From Gemmatimonadota bacterium (lineage in GTDB: Bacteria > Latescibacterota > UBA2968 > UBA8231), in the NCBI GenBank assembly GCA_009840005.1, contig VXOR01000092.1, positions 1-64,000 of the forward strand: a DNA stretch of 64,000 nt, read 5' to 3'. Shown one piece after another: positions 49,396-59,088 of the stretch (within the stretch, counting starts at the first letter, position 1; the number at the start of each line of letters is the position of its first letter). The notes below the pieces were generated by a model. That model saw only the letters and a list, made by a program, of their open reading frames with translations, was not told the origin of the DNA and did no database searches. The position numbers and the translations under genes were made by a program.

Positions 49396-51037
49396 GATGT
49401 GGTCTTTACTCGTGCTGATCGCGCTGGGTGGCACGCCGGCGCTGGCGGGCGAGTGGGTGCAAGAGGGCGCCGACCATTTTGCGGCCGGCACGTTTGTCGG
49501 CGCGGCGCTCGACAGCGTGGGACGGGTGTCGCTGGCGTCGTTTCGCGGGGTCAACCTCGCGTTGGAGGCGGTGGCGTCGTCCGGGCCGAACACCTTGAGC
49601 GGTCGGCGCAGCGTTACCGATGGCGATACTGGCACCGAGTGGCGCTTTGACAACGAGGTCGAAGTGTTGGGCAAGTGGATTCGCCTCGACTTGGGCGGTG
49701 ATCGCGGGGTGCGCCAAGTGCGGCTGCTGCCGGGCCGGACGGTGGACCAACGGCCGCTGTTTTTCGTCAAAGGCTATCGCCTCGAAGTGGCGCGGGAAGC
49801 CACGCCCGACGATTGGGTGTTGGTGGCGCAACAGGCGGAAAACACCCGCCCGACAGTCGATACGTCGGTGGATTCAACGTGGATTGAGACCGGCGCGGAG
49901 GGGGGGCCGCTGCCGGTGTTGGGCCGCTTTGTGCGCCTGCGGCTGACGCGCGAAGACCCGCCCAACTGGGTTTCCATCGGCGAGGTGGAAGTGTTTGGCG
50001 AGGGCTTCCGCGCCGAGGGCGCGTTTGAGTCGGCGGTGTTCGACGCGGGGCAGCCGGTCAACTTGGGTCGGGTGTGGTTTGCTGGCCAGACGCCGCCGGG
50101 CACGGTTTTGCGGGTGCAATTTCGCACATCAGCCGATGGGGAGACGTGGCCTGAGTGGCACCGGGTGCCGGCGTGGGATTTGGCCCAAGTAGGCGCGGGC
50201 GTGGCCCTGACCGAGCCGGAGCCCGCGCAGTTTGTGCAGTATCGGGCGGTCATGGAAACGCGCGATCCGTTGCAAGCGCCGCGGCTTGAGCAGGTGGTGG
50301 TTGCCTTTGGCGAACAGCTTTTTGCGCAGGCGGTAGCAGGGGCTATTGCGCCGTTGCGCCCGGTGTTGGGCGCGGAGACGGTGTTTACCTACACCTTTGA
50401 CGTGGAAATCGGCTCGGAAGATCTCGGTTTTGACCGCGTGCATATTGGCCTGCCGGGGGTGGTGCAGCAGGTGCGGTTTGATGGAGTGGTGCTGCCGGAA
50501 GAGGGGTACGAGGCTCGCTGGGACGATGCGGGCCTTTGGTTGGCGTTGGGCGCCGAGCACCTCGTGCGCCGGTCGGGACGGCTCGAAGTAGAGTTTGCGT
50601 CGGTGCTGTTGCAGCCAACGCTGGCGGTGCGGTCGGCGGTGGCTTTGGGTGCGGATGCGGATTGGCAGTATGTGCGGCCGGTGGCAGCCGAGGCTTCGAC
50701 GTTGGTCGGCGAGGGGGTGGTAGGCCGTGCGCTGCCGCGCGCGGGCGTGTCGGTGCGGCCCAATCCGTTCAACGCGGCGGCGGGTGCGGCGCACATTCAA
50801 ATTGACTTGGCCAAGGTGCAGCATCCGCAGGCGTTGACGGTGGTGCTGTACGATTTGGCTGGTCGGCCGCAGCGGGTGCTGTGGGACGGGCTGGCGGCGG
50901 CTGGGCGCAAGCGGCTGAGGTGGGATGGCCGCGACGCTAGCGGGGGACTGGTCGCGCCCGGGCATTATCTGCTGCGCGTTGAAATTGATGCCGACCGCGG
51001 GGATGTGTGGACGGGGTTGGTCGGGGTGGTGTACTAA
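49385..51037 (+). CDS. Secreted discoidin (F5/8 type C)-domain protein with FlgD-like C-terminus
   Basis: A 550-residue protein with a signal peptide (MTNKMWSLLVLIALGGTPALAG). Residues about 55-205 form a galactose-binding-like F5/8 type C domain (NLALEAVASSG … DGDTGTEWRFDNE … WIRLDLGGDRGVRQVRLLPG … FVRLRL). The middle part is beta-rich without a recognisable domain. From about residue 455 the FlgD-like/sorting domain appears (VRPNPFNAAAGAAHIQIDL … LVVLYDLAGRPQRVLW-like … GHYLLRVEID). A carbohydrate-binding surface protein is likely. A hairpin and tandem repeats follow the stop codon. Confidence 0.78.
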   Translation: MTNKMWSLLVLIALGGTPALAGEWVQEGADHFAAGTFVGAALDSVGRVSLASFRGVNLALEAVASSGPNTLSGRRSVTDGDTGTEWRFDNEVEVLGKWIRLDLGGDRGVRQVRLLPGRTVDQRPLFFVKGYRLEVAREATPDDWVLVAQQAENTRPTVDTSVDSTWIETGAEGGPLPVLGRFVRLRLTREDPPNWVSIGEVEVFGEGFRAEGAFESAVFDAGQPVNLGRVWFAGQTPPGTVLRVQFRTSADGETWPEWHRVPAWDLAQVGAGVALTEPEPAQFVQYRAVMETRDPLQAPRLEQVVVAFGEQLFAQAVAGAIAPLRPVLGAETVFTYTFDVEIGSEDLGFDRVHIGLPGVVQQVRFDGVVLPEEGYEARWDDAGLWLALGAEHLVRRSGRLEVEFASVLLQPTLAVRSAVALGADADWQYVRPVAAEASTLVGEGVVGRALPRAGVSVRPNPFNAAAGAAHIQIDLAKVQHPQALTVVLYDLAGRPQRVLWDGLAAAGRKRLRWDGRDASGGLVAPGHYLLRVEIDADRGDVWTGLVGVVY

Positions 51038-51045
51038 CTCGTCCA

Positions 51046-51145
51046 CTGAGCCTGTCGAAGTGGACGCTTCGACAAGCTCAGCGTCCTTATGAAGCTCAGC
51101 GTCCTTATGAAGCTCAGCGTCCTTATGAAGCTCAGCGTCCTTAAG
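51046..51145 (+). repeat. Dispersed hairpin followed by four 18-bp tandem repeats
   Basis: A 15-bp-arm inverted repeat (CTGAGCCTGTCGAAG/CTTCGACAAGCTCAG, 51046-51081) runs into four units of AAGCTCAGCGTCCTTATG (51074-51145). The tandem unit starts inside the right arm, so it grew by slippage from the hairpin. Each unit adds MKLSVL in frame before the next gene's start. A related near-palindrome is at 59089-59111. Confidence 0.75.
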
Positions 51146-51166
51146 TCGAAAGGTGATACAAAAACT

Positions 51167-53791
51167 ATGCGTGCATACTGCCAAGCTATCCTCTGTATCG
51201 CCTTGCTGCTGTCCGGGCGTCCGCTGTTGGCCGATTTGCCCGACGCCGAGCCCTCGCGCCACTTTTTGCGCCGCCCGCCCCTGAGCGCGTACACCAATTA
51301 CGGCGAGGACCTGTACCGGCCCTATCGCCGCGAGATCCGCTTGGCTCCGCGCTACGACTTCTTAGGCCGCTTCCTCGCCGAGGGCTTCTTAGTCTATGAG
51401 TTGGACGAGCAGCGGCCCGGCGGCAGCCGCATCCTCAAGGACCGCCTCTATCGCTCGCTCAACAACCTGATTGTCGCCCACGACAGCTACGGTCCGTGGC
51501 ACTGGTCGTTGACCGTGGGTGACGAGGTGCGCACCGAGTTTACGCCGTTGACCTTGCGCCAGGCCGGCTTCAATGGGTTGCGTTGGGACGTGGTCTTTCC
51601 GGCCAACAAAGTTACCTTGCTGACCACGCGCGGCTTTGACTCGTCGCTATTCCCCACGCTCAACAGCTTTTCCGACCCGGTGGCCCAAGGGCGCGGTACG
51701 CTCATCGACTTTTTGGAGCGCACCGAGGAAAACCCGGTGTACAATCTCGCCGGGCACTGGCAGACCCGCATCGGCGATGTGTTGCGCTTTGGCGCGACGT
51801 TGGTCAACCAGCATCAGGCCAATACGGCTCGGGGCAGTGGGGGCGGCTTTTTGAGCGGTGGTATCCCCTATCCGGCCATGCAGCCGCCGGCCGAGATTAC
51901 CGTGCGGGTGCGCGACGACTCGCCGCAAAGCGATGAGGCCGGGGCTATTGTGTACGACATTGTGCTTGAATTGGTAGGAGAAGGGCCGGAGGGCGAGGCC
52001 ACGATCAGCAGCGATCCGGCCGACGACCGCTTTGCGCCCGGGTTGCAAGCGCAAGTGTTGGGCGGCCGCCGCGGCGATGGCTTTCGCGAGGTGCGCGGTG
52101 ACGAGGCGGTGGAATACCTGTTTGTGGTGCCGGAGGATTTCGCGCCGCGGCGGGCGCGGGTGCGGGCGTTGGTGGCCAATGATTACCGCATTGAGACGGC
52201 GCAACAGCACCCGTTTTTCGACGCGCTGCGCAATCAGTTTACGCCGCGCAACACGTCTTTTGAGACGCGGGTGCGAGCGCCCGGGGAGGTGCGCGATTTT
52301 TCCAATCGGCGGGCCGTGGAGTTTGACCACGGCTTTACGACCGGCCAGACGATTTTCGGCTTTGACGCCGAGGCCACGTTTGTCGGCCTGAAGGTGCGCG
52401 GCGAATACCAGCGCAACCTGCTCTACCGCAGTTTCCCGGTGTTGCGCGGCCAGCGCGATAAGCAGCGGGCAGCCGCGTGGTACGTCCATGCGCTCAAGGA
52501 TGTCGGTCGCTGGGAGGTGGGTGGGGAGCTCTTCCGCTTGGGGCCGCGCTACGGCGGCGGGTACGACAGTCGGCGCGGCGGGGTGCGGCTGTACACCGAC
52601 TTGGGCGGCGACAGCCAAGACCAACAGATGCTATCGGAGTTTCCCCTCGTCGATGACAACGACGACAACGACCGCTACGCCGACGACAATTTGCGCGATT
52701 ATCCCAACGGCTCAGAGACCGAGTCGGGCGTCTTTCCGGGATTAGACGAGGACAACGACAACATCCCGGACGACGACAAAAACGCCAATGGCATCCCCGA
52801 TTTTGAGGAGCCGTTTTTGCTGTATTACTCCGATCCGCAGGAGTTTGTCTATGGCATTGACCTCAACAACAACGGCGTGATCGACGAGCGCGAAAACGAC
52901 AATAAGCCCGACTATCCCTACGACCGCGACCGCCGCGGCCTGCACGGCTTTGTCGCCCTGCCGGATTGGCGTGGCCTGTCGGCTGGGCTGGGCTACTATC
53001 GCCAAGAGGAAATCGCCGGGCCGGGGCAGGCGGTGTCGCGCTACGGGCGGATGTCGTATCACTTTGACGTGCCGCGGTGGGGCCAAGTCCAGTTCGATCA
53101 CGACAGCAAGCGGGTCGAGGACACCGTGCCGGATTCGGTGTATGTCTTCCGCGCTGGCGAGAACAACAACCCGGACCGGCCGCCCACGCCCGATGCCTTG
53201 CTGATGGCCGATTCGTGGGTGCATACCTCGTTTGTCGGCACCCGGCTTGCGCGGCTGGACCAGCTCCACTTTGAAAACAACGCGCAGTGGATTTTGAATC
53301 GGCAGCTAGCCGCTGATACCCGCATGCAGACCTTCACGATGGTCAACAAAGCCGACTACACGTACGAGTTGGCCCGCCTGCGCGTCCAAGCGATGATTAA
53401 GCATTTGTACAAGCACGTTACCGCCAGCGACCGGCGGCGGGCGGTGGAGTCGTGGAACCAGATCGCGCCCATCCTGCGCGTGGATTGGACGCTGACCGAG
53501 AATACGTTGGTGCAGTTTGGCCAGCAGGGGATGGGAGTGCCGTTTACGCGCACGTTGCTACCGGTGCTGGCGTTTCGCTTTATCGACCGAGTGGATCGGG
53601 AGCGCGAACTGCGCTCGGCCAGTTCGGTGCTGATGTTCACGGTGCGCGGCACGTACATTGGCTACACCATGGTCTCTAACACTGGCATTGAGTTGCGCCA
53701 CGAGGAATTTGCCGATCCGGCCGTGGCGCGCACCCGCGACGGGGGGGTGTCGCGGTTTTTCATCTCGGTTATCGCCGGATACGATCGCTAA
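51167..53791 (+). CDS. Large secreted, probably outer-membrane protein of unknown family
   Basis: An 874-residue protein. ATG 51167 gives a signal peptide (MRAYCQAILCIALLLSGRPLLA); an upstream in-frame start would only translate the 18-bp tandem repeats. The mature protein is rich in alternating aromatic/polar strands typical of beta barrels. At about residues 505-585 it carries a run of acidic Asp/Asn clusters (DDNDDNDRYADDN, DEDNDNIPDDDKNANGIPD, DLNNNGVIDERENDN) like thrombospondin type 3 or dockerin calcium loops. No enzyme motif was seen. It is followed by a large TPR protein and lipoprotein, so it may be part of an envelope assembly. Confidence 0.62.
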   Translation: MRAYCQAILCIALLLSGRPLLADLPDAEPSRHFLRRPPLSAYTNYGEDLYRPYRREIRLAPRYDFLGRFLAEGFLVYELDEQRPGGSRILKDRLYRSLNNLIVAHDSYGPWHWSLTVGDEVRTEFTPLTLRQAGFNGLRWDVVFPANKVTLLTTRGFDSSLFPTLNSFSDPVAQGRGTLIDFLERTEENPVYNLAGHWQTRIGDVLRFGATLVNQHQANTARGSGGGFLSGGIPYPAMQPPAEITVRVRDDSPQSDEAGAIVYDIVLELVGEGPEGEATISSDPADDRFAPGLQAQVLGGRRGDGFREVRGDEAVEYLFVVPEDFAPRRARVRALVANDYRIETAQQHPFFDALRNQFTPRNTSFETRVRAPGEVRDFSNRRAVEFDHGFTTGQTIFGFDAEATFVGLKVRGEYQRNLLYRSFPVLRGQRDKQRAAAWYVHALKDVGRWEVGGELFRLGPRYGGGYDSRRGGVRLYTDLGGDSQDQQMLSEFPLVDDNDDNDRYADDNLRDYPNGSETESGVFPGLDEDNDNIPDDDKNANGIPDFEEPFLLYYSDPQEFVYGIDLNNNGVIDERENDNKPDYPYDRDRRGLHGFVALPDWRGLSAGLGYYRQEEIAGPGQAVSRYGRMSYHFDVPRWGQVQFDHDSKRVEDTVPDSVYVFRAGENNNPDRPPTPDALLMADSWVHTSFVGTRLARLDQLHFENNAQWILNRQLAADTRMQTFTMVNKADYTYELARLRVQAMIKHLYKHVTASDRRRAVESWNQIAPILRVDWTLTENTLVQFGQQGMGVPFTRTLLPVLAFRFIDRVDRERELRSASSVLMFTVRGTYIGYTMVSNTGIELRHEEFADPAVARTRDGGVSRFFISVIAGYDR

Positions 53792-53817
53792 CGACAAGAG
53801 GGTGAAAGGCGAATAAA

Positions 53818-56800
53818 ATGGCTATTTGGCTTCCGTTGGTGATGGCCGGCTTAGTGGCTGGCAGTCAGTTTGTGACCAATCCAGAGGACTTGGGCAAGCG
53901 CTTTGCGCGGGCGCAAAAGCTGCTGGCGACCGGCGATTTTGCCGGGGCCCAACGAATCTACGAAGGCGTATTGGCCGTGCAGGATGGGGCGCTGATGCGC
54001 GCTTCGGCCGTGCGCGTGGAGGTGGATGAGCGGGCGGTCGGCGTGCAAGCGGCCGCGCGCTACCAATTGGCCAATATGGGCCGCAAGCAGGCGCAGTTGT
54101 GGCGGGAAGAAGCCGCGCTGGCCGATTCGGTGGAGGCCGATTCGTTGGCTGGGCTGGCCACGGCGTCCTTGCAGATGTCGGCAGATCGGTTTGCCGCATT
54201 GCGCGATGAGGAAGGCTTTGAACTGCGCGAGACCGCGGCGTACCTCGTGGTAGAATGCTTTTTTGACGCCAAAGAGTACGCGGCCGCAGCCAAGGCCGGT
54301 CAGGTGTTGTTGCGCCTGTTTCCCACCGGGCGTTACGCCGAGCGGACGCGCTATACGCTGGGCTGGGCTTGGTTTTACCAGCAAGAGTACGCCGAGGCGG
54401 TGGCGGCCTTTGCGGCATACTTGCAGGATGCGCCCGCGGGGATTCGGGCGGATCGGGCACGGTTGCAGATGGGGTTGGCGCTAGAGGAGTTGGCGCAGTA
54501 TGAAGACGCGCTGGCGGCGTTTGGGCCGTTGGCCGACGCCTACGATCCGGCGAGTATGGACGACGCCGAGAAGCGAGCGGTGGCGTTGGCCGGATTGCGC
54601 CAAGGGCAGTCGCGGCGCACGCTGGCGGCTAAGGCGTGGATCAAGCGCGGCGATATGCTCAAGGCGCTGGAACGCTATGCGGATGCGCTGGCCGCGTACA
54701 AGAAGGTCAGCCGGGATTTTCCGCAGGAGCCGCAGCTTGCCGAGCAGGCGTGGGTGCGGCAGGCCCTGTTGGCGCAGACCGCGCACGGGGTGGATGCCAG
54801 TCTGGAGGTCTATCGCTATGCGGCCGAGCAAGCCGAGCGGCCGGCGTTCCGGGCGCGGATGCAGGCCGGGCTGATGAGCTTGCTGTTTGACGAGGGCCGC
54901 TACGAGGAGTCGCTGGCGGCGCATCGGTTCTACCTGACGGCGTACAAGGAGTTTGCCGAGACGGCCGGGGTATCGGTGAGCGAGGCCATGTTCCGCCAAG
55001 CCGAGTGCCTGCGGCTGATGGGCGAAGAAAGTGCGGTCGCCGATAGTGCCGATGTGTGGTTTGCCGAGGCGCTGGACCTGTACGGTGAGGTGGGGTCGTA
55101 TCTGGCGGCGGAGGCCCGGTTTTGGCAGGGGACGATCCATCAGGCCCTCGGCGACTCGACGGCGGCCTTGGCGCAGTTTGAGCAGGTTGCGGCCGGGGAG
55201 GCCACCCCGGAGCTGAGCTGCCGCGCTCTGTTAGAAATTGCCCGCCTGCGCCACGAGCAGAGCGACGCGCTCTACGAACAGATTTTGACCCAATGTGGCG
55301 ACGAGGAGGTGCGCGGGTTGGCGGCGCTGATGTTGGGCCGGCGCTACCGGCAGGCCGGGCGCGGCGAAAAAGCGCGCCAAGTGCTGGCGTCCATCGCCCC
55401 GACCCAGCCCCAGTACGCGTACGCCCAGTTGGAACTGGCGCAACTGCACGTGGAGGCGGGCAAGGCCGATGAGGCTATAGAGTTGATTGCGCGGCAGCTA
55501 GCGCAGACGCCGAATGCCGAGCTTACCGCCCAGTTGGGGCTGTTGCACCAGCGGCGCGGCGAGCACGAGCAGGCCCTGCCGCTGTTGCGCGAGGCCCTGC
55601 CGCAGTTGGAGGGGGCTACGGCGGCTGCGGCGCAGGTGGGGTTGGGCTGGAGCTTGTACAAGACCGAGCAATACGAAGCCGCGTGGGCGGCGTGGCAGGC
55701 CGCGTGGCAACAGGGTGCGTTGGCTGGCGACCAGCAGCGCACCCTGTTGCAGGCGATGAGCGCGTGCGCTCAGACCTTGAAAGACAGCGGGCGCATGGAA
55801 CGGGTCTATCGGGCGATGGTTGCAGACGAAGCCACCCGCACCGAGGGCTTGTTGGGGCTGGGGCAGTGGTATCTGGATCAAGGGGAGGCCGCACAGGCGG
55901 CGGCGCAAGTTCGGTCGCTATTGGCGCAAGAAGACCGTGCGTGGCTCTTGGTGGGCCGGGCGTTGGTGGCGCAAGACAGCTTGGCGGCGGCGCGGGCGGC
56001 CTTGGAAAAGGGGTTGGCGCGGGTAGCGGACGCGGCGCAAGCGGCTGAATTCCACTTTGAGCTGGGCAGTGTGGCTTTGGGCGAGCGCACCTACGAGGCC
56101 GCGGCGCAGGCGTTTAGCGCGGCCTTGGAGCTGGCGCCGCGCCGGGGGCTACAGGCCGCAGCTCTGTTTTACAAGGGGCACAGCCTGCAAGCGCAGGGCG
56201 AGCGGGTGGCCGCGCAGGCGGCCTTTGAGGAGTTGGTCGCGGCCTATCCCGAGCAGCCGCAGGCCCCGGAGGCCGAGCTGCTGATCGGCGAACTGTACTA
56301 CGAGACGGCCGAATACGAGCGGGCGCTGGCGTGGTACGAGCGGGTTTTGGACGCGTACCCAGACAGCAAGGACGCGCCCGAGGCCCTGTACGGAGCCGCT
56401 TGGTGCCAGTTGGAACTGGAACGCATTGAGCCGATGCGCGACCTGTTTTTGCGCTTGGTGCGCGAGTACCCCCAGCACGAGCGCGCCCATCAGGGGCTGA
56501 TGCACTTAGGCGATTACTACTACAACGGCCACCAGTTTCTCAAGGCGTCGCGGCTGTACGAGCAAGTGGTGGAGCGCTTCCCCGAAACCGCCGACGCCGT
56601 GCAAGCGCGTCAATTGCTGACCTATCTGGCCGATGCCGAGGCCGACTCGCTCTACAGCAAGGGCATGGCCCTGTACGACGAGGGCGAGTTTGTGCGGGCC
56701 ATCGCGGTGTTGGAGGAGGTGATTGCGCGCTACCCTAACACCCCGAGTGAAGCGGCCGCACGGTGCAATATCGGGGTTTCTTATTATCAGATGGACAACT

Positions 56801-56940
56801 GGCGCTTGGCGGCGCTGGCGTATGAGGAGGCTGTCGAGGCTTTAGCAGAAAGAAAGGAAGAATGGCGCGCCTTGGAATTTGCCCGCAGCAATCGGGAGCT
56901 GATCGGCCGCCTGTATTTGGGCGAGGTGGCCGCAGAATGA
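53818..56940 (+). CDS. Large exported TPR protein
   Basis: A 1040-residue Ala/Glu-rich protein with an N-terminal hydrophobic segment (MAIWLPLVMAGLVAGSQFV, signal peptide or anchor) and more than 20 TPR units of the BamD/YbgF/PilF kind (YAERTRYTLGWAWFYQQEYAEAVAAFAAYL, EAELLIGELYYETAEYERALAWYERVLDAYPDS, AVLEEVIARYPNTPSEAAARCNIGVSYYQ). It probably scaffolds envelope proteins in the periplasm. It lies 26 bp behind the putative outer-membrane protein, and its stop overlaps the start of the HicB-like gene (ATGA). Confidence 0.85.
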   Translation: MAIWLPLVMAGLVAGSQFVTNPEDLGKRFARAQKLLATGDFAGAQRIYEGVLAVQDGALMRASAVRVEVDERAVGVQAAARYQLANMGRKQAQLWREEAALADSVEADSLAGLATASLQMSADRFAALRDEEGFELRETAAYLVVECFFDAKEYAAAAKAGQVLLRLFPTGRYAERTRYTLGWAWFYQQEYAEAVAAFAAYLQDAPAGIRADRARLQMGLALEELAQYEDALAAFGPLADAYDPASMDDAEKRAVALAGLRQGQSRRTLAAKAWIKRGDMLKALERYADALAAYKKVSRDFPQEPQLAEQAWVRQALLAQTAHGVDASLEVYRYAAEQAERPAFRARMQAGLMSLLFDEGRYEESLAAHRFYLTAYKEFAETAGVSVSEAMFRQAECLRLMGEESAVADSADVWFAEALDLYGEVGSYLAAEARFWQGTIHQALGDSTAALAQFEQVAAGEATPELSCRALLEIARLRHEQSDALYEQILTQCGDEEVRGLAALMLGRRYRQAGRGEKARQVLASIAPTQPQYAYAQLELAQLHVEAGKADEAIELIARQLAQTPNAELTAQLGLLHQRRGEHEQALPLLREALPQLEGATAAAAQVGLGWSLYKTEQYEAAWAAWQAAWQQGALAGDQQRTLLQAMSACAQTLKDSGRMERVYRAMVADEATRTEGLLGLGQWYLDQGEAAQAAAQVRSLLAQEDRAWLLVGRALVAQDSLAAARAALEKGLARVADAAQAAEFHFELGSVALGERTYEAAAQAFSAALELAPRRGLQAAALFYKGHSLQAQGERVAAQAAFEELVAAYPEQPQAPEAELLIGELYYETAEYERALAWYERVLDAYPDSKDAPEALYGAAWCQLELERIEPMRDLFLRLVREYPQHERAHQGLMHLGDYYYNGHQFLKASRLYEQVVERFPETADAVQARQLLTYLADAEADSLYSKGMALYDEGEFVRAIAVLEEVIARYPNTPSEAAARCNIGVSYYQMDNWRLAALAYEEAVEALAERKEEWRALEFARSNRELIGRLYLGEVAAE

Positions 56941-57002
56941 AGCGGCGCGTCCTGCTCAATCGCATTCTCAGTGGCCTCTCGGATACCAACATTCCTTCTC
57001 GG
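56937..57002 (+). pseudogene. N-terminal relic of a HicA toxin fused to hicB
   Basis: MKRRVLLNRILSGLSDTNIP is the signature N-terminus of HicA toxins (…RILSG.SDANIPF…). After these 22 codons the frame passes directly into HicB, so the HicA double-stranded-RNA-binding core with its catalytic His is missing. Confidence 0.65.
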
Positions 57003-57230
57003 AGAGTAATTGTGCACAAATACGAAATCGATATTTTTTGGAGTGCCGAGGACGACCGCTATATAGCTGTCGTGCCCGACTTGCCCGGCTGTTCGGCCCA
57101 CGGCAGAACCTATAAAGAAGCTCTCGCCGAAGCAGAGATTGCTATGGCCTTCTGGTTGGAAGTAGCACAAGAAGAGAGACGGCCTATCCCCAAACCGTCG
57201 GTACGTCCTGTGCAAGCAGTGGCTGGATAA
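56937..57230 (+). CDS. hicB: HicB-like antitoxin (orphan), with a HicA-derived N-terminal extension
   Basis: A 97-residue product if read from ATG 56937. The HicB core (residues 26-90) is typical: HKYEIDIFWSAEDDRYIAVV, PDLPGCSAHGRTYKEALAEAE and a tail RPIPKPS, a partially RNase-H-like fold that neutralises HicA. The natural HicB start is probably GTG 57011 (giving MHKYEI), with GGAGAG just upstream. The first 22 residues come from a truncated HicA. The downstream lipoprotein overlaps by one base. With no intact HicA here it is an orphan antitoxin. Confidence 0.75.
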   Translation: MKRRVLLNRILSGLSDTNIPSRRVIVHKYEIDIFWSAEDDRYIAVVPDLPGCSAHGRTYKEALAEAEIAMAFWLEVAQEERRPIPKPSVRPVQAVAG

Positions 57231-57988
57231 TGGTTATACTGCGATGGAGTATGCTCGCGCTGCTGGTGGCGGCTGGCTGCATTCGGTTTCCGCCGGATTT
57301 GCGCTATGCGCTGCACGTGATGCCGCAGGTGGCCCTGCTGGAGGATGGGCGCTATTACTTCGACGCGGAGGATAGTACCACCGTCTTTGAGCAGGCCGGA
57401 TTTCGCCTCAAGCTGCGCTATCTAAGCGATCAGGCCCTAAATCGGGAATACGCCCGTTTTACTTTCCGCGAGCCGAATCTGAATCCCTTTACTTATGGGC
57501 AGGACCGCGACTTGGACCGGGGCTATGCGCCGCCGCGCTTTACGGTCTTTGAAATGACGGTGGTCAACCAGAGCTATCCCAAGGTGATGGTCGATCCGGC
57601 GAAGATGGTGTTGCGGACAGACCGGGGCGGCGAGTACAGATACTGGGGTGTGCTCAAGCGCGACGCAGACAACAGTTTTGAGGGGTACTACATGGCGCGG
57701 CGCGGCAAGGGCGGCAATGAAGATTACTACTATCAGGAGCGCATGGGCTTGGTGCGGGAGGCGTTGTTCAGGCGGCACACCGTTGTGTTTAAGGGGGACG
57801 CCTACACCGGCAAGGTCGTCTTTGCGCCGCTGCACCCAGAGGTGCGAGCGATAACCGTCGAAATCGAGGATATGGTCTTGCGGGTCGATGCCTTTGATCG
57901 GCCCAAGGAGGTGACAAGTGCCGCGTTTGCGTTGGCGGTGACACATGAGGTTGCCCCGGTGTCGCCAGTGGAGGAGCCCCACCAATGA
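57230..57988 (+). CDS. Lipoprotein of unknown function
   Basis: A 252-residue protein with lipobox VAAGC (Cys17) and a mature beta-rich domain (FEMTVVNQSYPKVMVDPAKMVLRTDRGGEYRYWGVLKRD … HTVVFKGDAYTGKVVFAPLHPEVRAITVEIEDMVLRVDAFDRP) that resembles the Ig-like domains used to measure 'bonding' of surface factors, such as DUF4352-like folds. The start at 57230 overlaps the last base of hicB. No motif allows a function to be assigned. Confidence 0.6.
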   Translation: MVILRWSMLALLVAAGCIRFPPDLRYALHVMPQVALLEDGRYYFDAEDSTTVFEQAGFRLKLRYLSDQALNREYARFTFREPNLNPFTYGQDRDLDRGYAPPRFTVFEMTVVNQSYPKVMVDPAKMVLRTDRGGEYRYWGVLKRDADNSFEGYYMARRGKGGNEDYYYQERMGLVREALFRRHTVVFKGDAYTGKVVFAPLHPEVRAITVEIEDMVLRVDAFDRPKEVTSAAFALAVTHEVAPVSPVEEPHQ

Positions 57989-58117
57989 ATGGCTCGCTGG
58001 TGGGGCTGGGGAGATGATCGGCCGCACATACTTAGGCGAGGTGAAGCTCACTTTTCGCCCCTCTTTTCTCGCCTCTGCGTAAGTCACTTTGTAACTTTAA
58101 CCCCACGAGAACCAATT

Positions 58118-59086
58118 ATGACCGAGCACGCCTCCATTCACAGCATGACCGGCTTTGGCCGCGCCGCGGCCGAACGGCGGGGTTTGCGGCTCGCCGTTGA
58201 ACTGCGGTCGGTCAACAGCCGCTATCTCGACATTCAGGTGCGCTGCCCGGCTGATCTCCAGCCCTTTGAGCTAGCCATCCGCGAGCGGATTCAAGCGCGG
58301 GTCAGGCGCGGCAAAATAAACGCACACATCGCTTGGGAAGAGGAAAGCCAGCCCGAGGCCCTGCCCCAGTTAGACGAGGAAGCCGCCAAGCACTATCTGG
58401 CCCAGCTACGGCGGCTCGCTGAATTGGCTCAGATTGAAGCGGCGGAGAGCCGGGCTGCGATGAGGCCGCACAAGGCGTTTTTTGCTCGCTTCAAGAAGCT
58501 AGAGCAGCTCGATATAGGAATTGAGCGAGTGCTGTTGGCGAAGCTACCCAATCTCTTTCGCGTCCAAGCTGCAGCGCTGGATAGCGCGGTCGTGCAAGAG
58601 GTGCTGCGGGTGGGGTTGGACCAAGCGCTGGCCGAGTTAGTGGCCATGCGCGAGGCCGAGGGACACACCCTCGCCGCAGATTTGCACACCCGCGTCGAGG
58701 CAGTAGGGGCGCATCTGGAACGCGTGGCCGAGCGAGCGCAGGCGACTCGTGGGCAGGTTGCCGAGCGGTTGCGAGAAAAGATCGCCGCTCTGCTCACGCT
58801 TGGAGAGGTTGCCGAAGATCGCCTCGCCACGGAGATTGCCCTAATCGCCGAGCGCAGCGACATCGTCGAGGAGATCGTCCGCTTCCGCAGCCACAATGCC
58901 CAGTTCCTTGATACCTTGGCACAGGGCGGCGAAGTGGGCAAGCGCTTGAACTTTCTCTTGCAGGAAATGCACCGCGAAGCCAACACTATCAGCACCAAAG
59001 CCGCCGACGCCGAGATCTCCCATTGGGTCGTAGGGATCAAAGAAGAGATTGAGCGGCTGCGCGAGCAGGTGCAAAACTTGGCGTGA
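58118..59086 (+). CDS. yicC: YicC/YloC family endoribonuclease
   Basis: A 322-residue protein with the family signature at both ends: SMTGFGRAAAERRGLRLAVELRSVNSRYLDIQVRCP at the start and the C-terminal DUF1732 (EVGKRLNFLLQEMHREANTISTKAADAEISHWVVGIKEEIERLREQVQN). YicC proteins are endoribonucleases that take part in RNA turnover; the family core is about 290 residues. ATG 58118 (MTEHASIHSMTGFG) was chosen because the family begins with SMTGFGR; the in-frame start at 57989 would add 43 unrelated residues. The genes after it (nucleotide kinase, coaBC) follow the common yicC-gmk-rpoZ-coaBC order with changes. Confidence 0.92.
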   Translation: MTEHASIHSMTGFGRAAAERRGLRLAVELRSVNSRYLDIQVRCPADLQPFELAIRERIQARVRRGKINAHIAWEEESQPEALPQLDEEAAKHYLAQLRRLAELAQIEAAESRAAMRPHKAFFARFKKLEQLDIGIERVLLAKLPNLFRVQAAALDSAVVQEVLRVGLDQALAELVAMREAEGHTLAADLHTRVEAVGAHLERVAERAQATRGQVAERLREKIAALLTLGEVAEDRLATEIALIAERSDIVEEIVRFRSHNAQFLDTLAQGGEVGKRLNFLLQEMHREANTISTKAADAEISHWVVGIKEEIERLREQVQNLA

Positions 59087-59088
59087 GG

